From Cytophagales bacterium (GTDB lineage: Bacteria > Bacteroidota > Bacteroidia > Cytophagales > Cyclobacteriaceae), in contig JAGUUF010000309.1 in the NCBI GenBank assembly GCA_020063545.1, positions 1 through 8,818 of the forward strand: 8,818 nucleotides of DNA. The letters run 5' to 3'. A model generated the notes under the pieces. It ran no database searches. It was not told the DNA's origin and saw only the letters and a list, made by a program, of their open reading frames with translations. How positions within the stretch are numbered: the first letter of the stretch is position 1; every line of letters begins with the position of its first letter. Position numbers and translations under genes: made by a program. Positions 5,673 to 8,818 of this stretch are shown piece by piece.

Positions 5673-5675
5673 ATA
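5668..5675 (-). promoter_or_regulatory. Weak candidate -7 element of the ATPase gene
   Basis: On the minus strand TATATTTA matches TAnnTTTG except for the last base. It would set the transcription start inside the adjacent palindrome. Only a TTA, not TTG, occurs at about the right distance upstream (5697-5699). The box partly lies in the palindrome arm, so binding there could compete with polymerase. Confidence 0.22.
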
Positions 5676-5717
5676 CTAATTGTGAGTGAAACCCGCTAAG
5701 GTAAAGGCACTAACGCA

Positions 5718-8700
5718 TTACCTTCCATACACAATCAACACCTTCTTCCTTACCGTGCCCTGCTGCGATTTTAGCTGCAGAATGTACAACCCACCCGCCA
5801 GTTGACTGGTGTTAATGGTTTTTAATTGCTGGCCGGGTGAGAACTCCTGTTCTGCCAGGCTGCGGCCGTGGGCATCAATCAACGTAAACGGTGTTGCCGT
5901 ACGGGCAGGCTCGGGCAGTAAAATATTCAGTTCATGACTTGCCGGGTTGGGGTACACCTCAACTTTTTCAGCAAAGGCCGGGTCTTCGATGGCGGTGATC
6001 ACGGCATCCGGCAGGTGTGCCGGGTTAGGGTTAAGCAGTTCGGCAGCCTGGTAAACATCTTTTGTTGTAGCATCCTGCACAAAGGCAACAATGGCTACCT
6101 GGGCAGGGTCAAATGAAATTTCCGGGCGCCACTTAAAGGTGTATGTACCGGCAGCTACCGGTACTGCCAGTTGTGTTCCGGCTGCGTTAGGCAGCATTTT
6201 TCGAACTACCGATTGATTGCTTCCCTTAACCTTTTCAATGATAACGGCATGGAGTATTGGTTGACCGGTAGGAATACCTCCGGTTCCCGGGGTAATCGTT
6301 ACGGTAAATTGGAGGGTATCGGCAGAGGGCCTGGGCTGTGTATTTATAGTTAAGCTGATAGGTGAAATAACAAGCGACCTCAAATTGCGGTAGGTTTGAT
6401 TCCAGCTGCCCGAAAAAGTACCATTACTATAACCATCTATATAGGCGCGTGGAACCAGTCCGGTACTGTTTGTAATGCCATAAAATGCCACCCTTGAATT
6501 CGGGTCGGCTGGATTTTCGAGGTGCAGGTTATCATTGCCTGGAAAACCAATATGGTATTGAAGTTTTACACCATCACTGCTGGTAAGATTGTTGAACGCA
6601 GTGTTGTTTGCTGAAAAACCGGGATCATTCTGTGTAAAGTTTTCAGCAAGCAGGTTCCGATTACGCGATTCAATGATAACATTGTTGAAGGCAAAGCCTT
6701 CAAAACGGGATTTATCACCTGAGCCGCTGGCAAATGCAATGCGGAACCTTGTCTTGTTCTTGTTAGAAATAAAATCCAATGCATGCCTGCCGGTTTGAAC
6801 AGCCGTGACCGTTGTTGTATCCGACCAGCCAACCGGACTCGAGCCGATATTTCCCAGCAAGAAGCCGGTGGTATTAAACCAATTTAGTCCTGTTCCGATA
6901 TTTCCGACTGAGTTCCATGTTATACCGCCATCTTGAGAAAACTCAAGCACAGCACCATCTACCCCTGCTGGGGTTTTGAACATGTAGTCAATGGAGATTG
7001 CCGGCCTTGGCAATGTTGGGAAGGTTATACAAGGGCTATTGATAAAAGATCGCTCCCCAGGATTATAAGGGCCACTTGGGTTTGTAACCCATGCATTTGA
7101 GGTAATGGCACTAAAAAGCGATGACGTTGGTGTATTAAATTGCCAGGACGAATTCCCGGTTATATCTTCCAACCTCCATAATCCCCTCCCGCCATCCAGA
7201 TTTGCCATTCGATACGAGGTATTTACGTTCAGGGTATCGAGAATGCGAATTGTCTTTACTTTTGTACTGTTACAGCCAATGGGTGAAAACGCGGTTACGC
7301 TTACATTGTATGTCCCTGAGCCATTTAAAAATTTATGCAGCGGTGCCTGGTAGGTGCCTCCTTCAGGGGCGGGATCATTTTTAGGGGCCGGCCCAATTTG
7401 CAGTGAACTATCCCCAAAATTCCATTGGAAAGCGTCAACGGTAACATTTGTTACGGTTGCGGTTAAACGAGTAAGATCGTCTTCACAAATGTAGTCTGAA
7501 ACAAAGTCAGGAGCCGGGTTGATACCAACAGTAGCGGTACCGGTGGAGGAGTTAAGGCAACCTTGATTCGTTGTTACTACAAGCCCTATCGTAAATTGAA
7601 TGTTTCCGGTATTTGGTCCATAGTTGTAGGTAACTAAATTGTTGTTGTTAACAGTGGCCGTTTGTGTATTTCCAAAAGACCAATCGTATTGGGCATAGGG
7701 TGTGCCTGAATCTGTCGGGCCTGTTATGGTAAAATCCTGGTTTTCGCATATTGACGGAACTGTGAAGACTGCGCTTGGTGCGGGTTTTATTTGTAAAACA
7801 GCAGGTTTAGCATCTCCTTCACAACCTTTATTTACCTGTGTAACATAATAAGTTACCAATAAGGGAGTAAGACCTGTGACACCCGGGGCTGTGAAAGTAA
7901 AGTTGAGTGAATCGAGTACGATAGCGGAAGGGTTAGCGGGATCAGTATTGTACCACTTAGCATTAGTAGCAGATCCGTTTGAAGTAGCTTTAATCGTAAA
8001 ATTGGAACCTACCCCGGGCGGTACTATTTGACAATATCTTGCTGTATCCGGGATTAAATTAGGTACTCCAGGTTTATTGATCCAGTTAAAATTCCGCGAG
8101 ACTATGTTTGGACAATTATTAAAATCCCGGTAGAGCATTTGGATCATCAGGGCTCTTTCATCAGCGCCCGCTAAACTGGCATGACTCGGATCAAAATTCT
8201 TATTATTTGCTCCAGAAAGGGAGCCTGAAAACGTGGATGGATTGATTGAGAAATTATTGATTGTGTAACCGCTTTCGGATGAGCCAAGACTTATGGTTGC
8301 TCCATCAGAACATATATTTTGGTTTTCATTAATGCCTGTAATAGCAGGAAGGGGCCCATTGTCCAAAACATCAAATGGTTGAAATGTTAGAAAGGTCTCG
8401 GCACCTGAGGTATTTCGACCATAAGCAAATATATAAAACCAGTAATTGGACGAATAACCGTAAAAATTTCTAATAATATCAAGGTTTAACGTATAAAAAA
8501 CGGGTTGATTAAACATTACACCTGGTGGCTGGCTAATGTCTTGTACGGATACGGTTGAGCTAACTGATAGTGGATTTGGTAATCCGCAACTGGGGTAGAA
8601 GGGGACTGTTTCAGCAAAGCAATACGTGTATGGTGGAGTTTTAAGCTGAGCAAAAAAAACAAGTCGGGTAAACTGCCAGCCACTGGGATTGGTAACAGGG

Positions 8701-8818
8701 TGGTATGTTGGAAAAGTTGAATTGGGTCTGAGGGAATCAACGATTATTTGTGGGGCCCCTGAAACTTGATTCCTGCAATAGCTTAAGGCGAGCTTCTCTA
8801 TAGCAGTATTATTTACAA
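5718..8818 (-). CDS. Large T9SS-exported PKD/Ig-like surface or secreted protein (N-terminus outside window)
   Basis: The frame from the TAA at 5718-5720 is open for 1032 codons to the right edge. Between 8517 and 8816 it has no stop and keeps the same Pro/Thr/Ser/Val-rich style. The Met at 8516 is therefore internal and the true start lies outside. Numbering from that Met: residues 50-150 and 151-245 are Ig-like repeats with paired Cys. Residues about 248-333 (YDWSFGN) and 334-427 (FQWNFGDSS, then GTYNVSVTAFSPIGC) are PKD domains. Residues about 428-620 look like a jelly-roll or MAM-like domain (LEFSQDGGITWNSVG, RFRIAFASG). Residues 620-830 resemble the Omp28-like C-terminal region (VAFVQDATTKDVYQAA). 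Residues 851-932 are a type A sorting domain. The likely role is adhesion or binding outside the cell. No catalytic motif is visible in this part. It is exported by Sec, then by T9SS. Confidence 0.9.
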   Translation of the reverse strand, partial: VNNTAIEKLALSYCRNQVSGAPQIIVDSLRPNSTFPTYHPVTNPSGWQFTRLVFFAQLKTPPYTYCFAETVPFYPSCGLPNPLSVSSTVSVQDISQPPGVMFNQPVFYTLNLDIIRNFYGYSSNYWFYIFAYGRNTSGAETFLTFQPFDVLDNGPLPAITGINENQNICSDGATISLGSSESGYTINNFSINPSTFSGSLSGANNKNFDPSHASLAGADERALMIQMLYRDFNNCPNIVSRNFNWINKPGVPNLIPDTARYCQIVPPGVGSNFTIKATSNGSATNAKWYNTDPANPSAIVLDSLNFTFTAPGVTGLTPLLVTYYVTQVNKGCEGDAKPAVLQIKPAPSAVFTVPSICENQDFTITGPTDSGTPYAQYDWSFGNTQTATVNNNNLVTYNYGPNTGNIQFTIGLVVTTNQGCLNSSTGTATVGINPAPDFVSDYICEDDLTRLTATVTNVTVDAFQWNFGDSSLQIGPAPKNDPAPEGGTYQAPLHKFLNGSGTYNVSVTAFSPIGCNSTKVKTIRILDTLNVNTSYRMANLDGGRGLWRLEDITGNSSWQFNTPTSSLFSAITSNAWVTNPSGPYNPGERSFINSPCITFPTLPRPAISIDYMFKTPAGVDGAVLEFSQDGGITWNSVGNIGTGLNWFNTTGFLLGNIGSSPVGWSDTTTVTAVQTGRHALDFISNKNKTRFRIAFASGSGDKSRFEGFAFNNVIIESRNRNLLAENFTQNDPGFSANNTAFNNLTSSDGVKLQYHIGFPGNDNLHLENPADPNSRVAFYGITNSTGLVPRAYIDGYSNGTFSGSWNQTYRNLRSLVISPISLTINTQPRPSADTLQFTVTITPGTGGIPTGQPILHAVIIEKVKGSNQSVVRKMLPNAAGTQLAVPVAAGTYTFKWRPEISFDPAQVAIVAFVQDATTKDVYQAAELLNPNPAHLPDAVITAIEDPAFAEKVEVYPNPASHELNILLPEPARTATPFTLIDAHGRSLAEQEFSPGQQLKTINTSQLAGGLYILQLKSQQGTVRKKVLIVYGR
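5721..5966 (-). other. T9SS type A C-terminal sorting domain
   Basis: The last 82 residues show the type A pattern: VEVYPNPASHELNI at the beginning, a central LIDAHGRSLAEQEF strand pair, LAGGLYILQLKS, and a basic end KKVLIVYGR. This domain directs proteins through the Bacteroidota type IX secretion system and is normally cleaved at the surface. It is the strongest single taxonomic marker in the window. Confidence 0.92.
7236..7775 (-). other. Two tandem PKD-like domains
   Basis: The first repeat runs from FTVPSICENQDFTI to the GTATVGI strand and contains YDWSFGN. The second runs from the ADFVSDYICEDD-like start (PAPDFVSDYICEDD) to VKTIRIL and contains FQWNFGDSS and GTYNVSVTAFSPIGC. The W-x-FG(D/N) motif, the leading IC(E) cysteine and the trailing GC are typical of PKD domains in Bacteroidota adhesins and gliding-associated proteins. 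Boundaries are by eye. Confidence 0.7.

Noticed and set aside
8516..8740. 74-residue minus-strand open frame at the right end
   Set aside because: It overlaps the upstream continuation of the T9SS protein in another frame. The T9SS frame is open throughout and has the expected composition.

Overview
The window looks like chromosomal DNA of a Bacteroidota bacterium, most probably of the Cytophagales or a related group. The evidence is a secreted multidomain protein ending in a type IX secretion (T9SS) type A sorting domain, a Bacteroidota-style lipoprotein, a small membrane protein resembling the DUF6728 family, TAnnTTTG-like promoter elements, and start sites without clear Shine-Dalgarno sequences. 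I see no rRNA, tRNA, CRISPR array, integrase or transposase. No gene-free stretch exceeds about 130 bp.

Layout. (a) 1-1360, plus strand: the last codons of an unidentified gene, a one-base gap, a 77-residue single-pass membrane protein, a 127-bp intergenic region, then a 309-residue lipoprotein with a lysine-rich C-terminal half. (b) 1367-4355, minus strand: a compact four-gene operon. Read in the direction of transcription it encodes a TerC-family membrane protein, a YfiT/DinB-type putative metal-dependent thiol transferase, a YheT-type alpha/beta hydrolase, and an SRAP (YedK/HMCES-like) protein. Junctions are an 8-nt overlap, an 11-nt gap filled by a heptamer repeat, and another 8-nt overlap. 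The operon meets the lipoprotein gene tail to tail with only 6 bp between them. (c) 4471-5637, minus strand: a stand-alone AAA_14/DUF4143 ATPase whose first ATG lies in the arm of a perfect 37-bp palindrome. (d) 5718-8818, minus strand: the C-terminal 1032 residues of a large T9SS-exported protein. Its frame stays open to the window edge, so the ATG at 8516 is not its start.

The operon could combine metal homeostasis (TerC, manganese export in characterised relatives), low-molecular-weight thiol chemistry (YfiT), ester or lipid hydrolysis (YheT) and a DNA-damage-related fold (SRAP). That functional link is inferred only from gene order. The main oddities are: the SRAP protein lacks three of the four catalytic residues of its family; the nested palindrome at the ATPase start is built from four GANTC half-sites; and a five-unit 7-bp tandem repeat spans the YfiT stop and the YheT TTG start.
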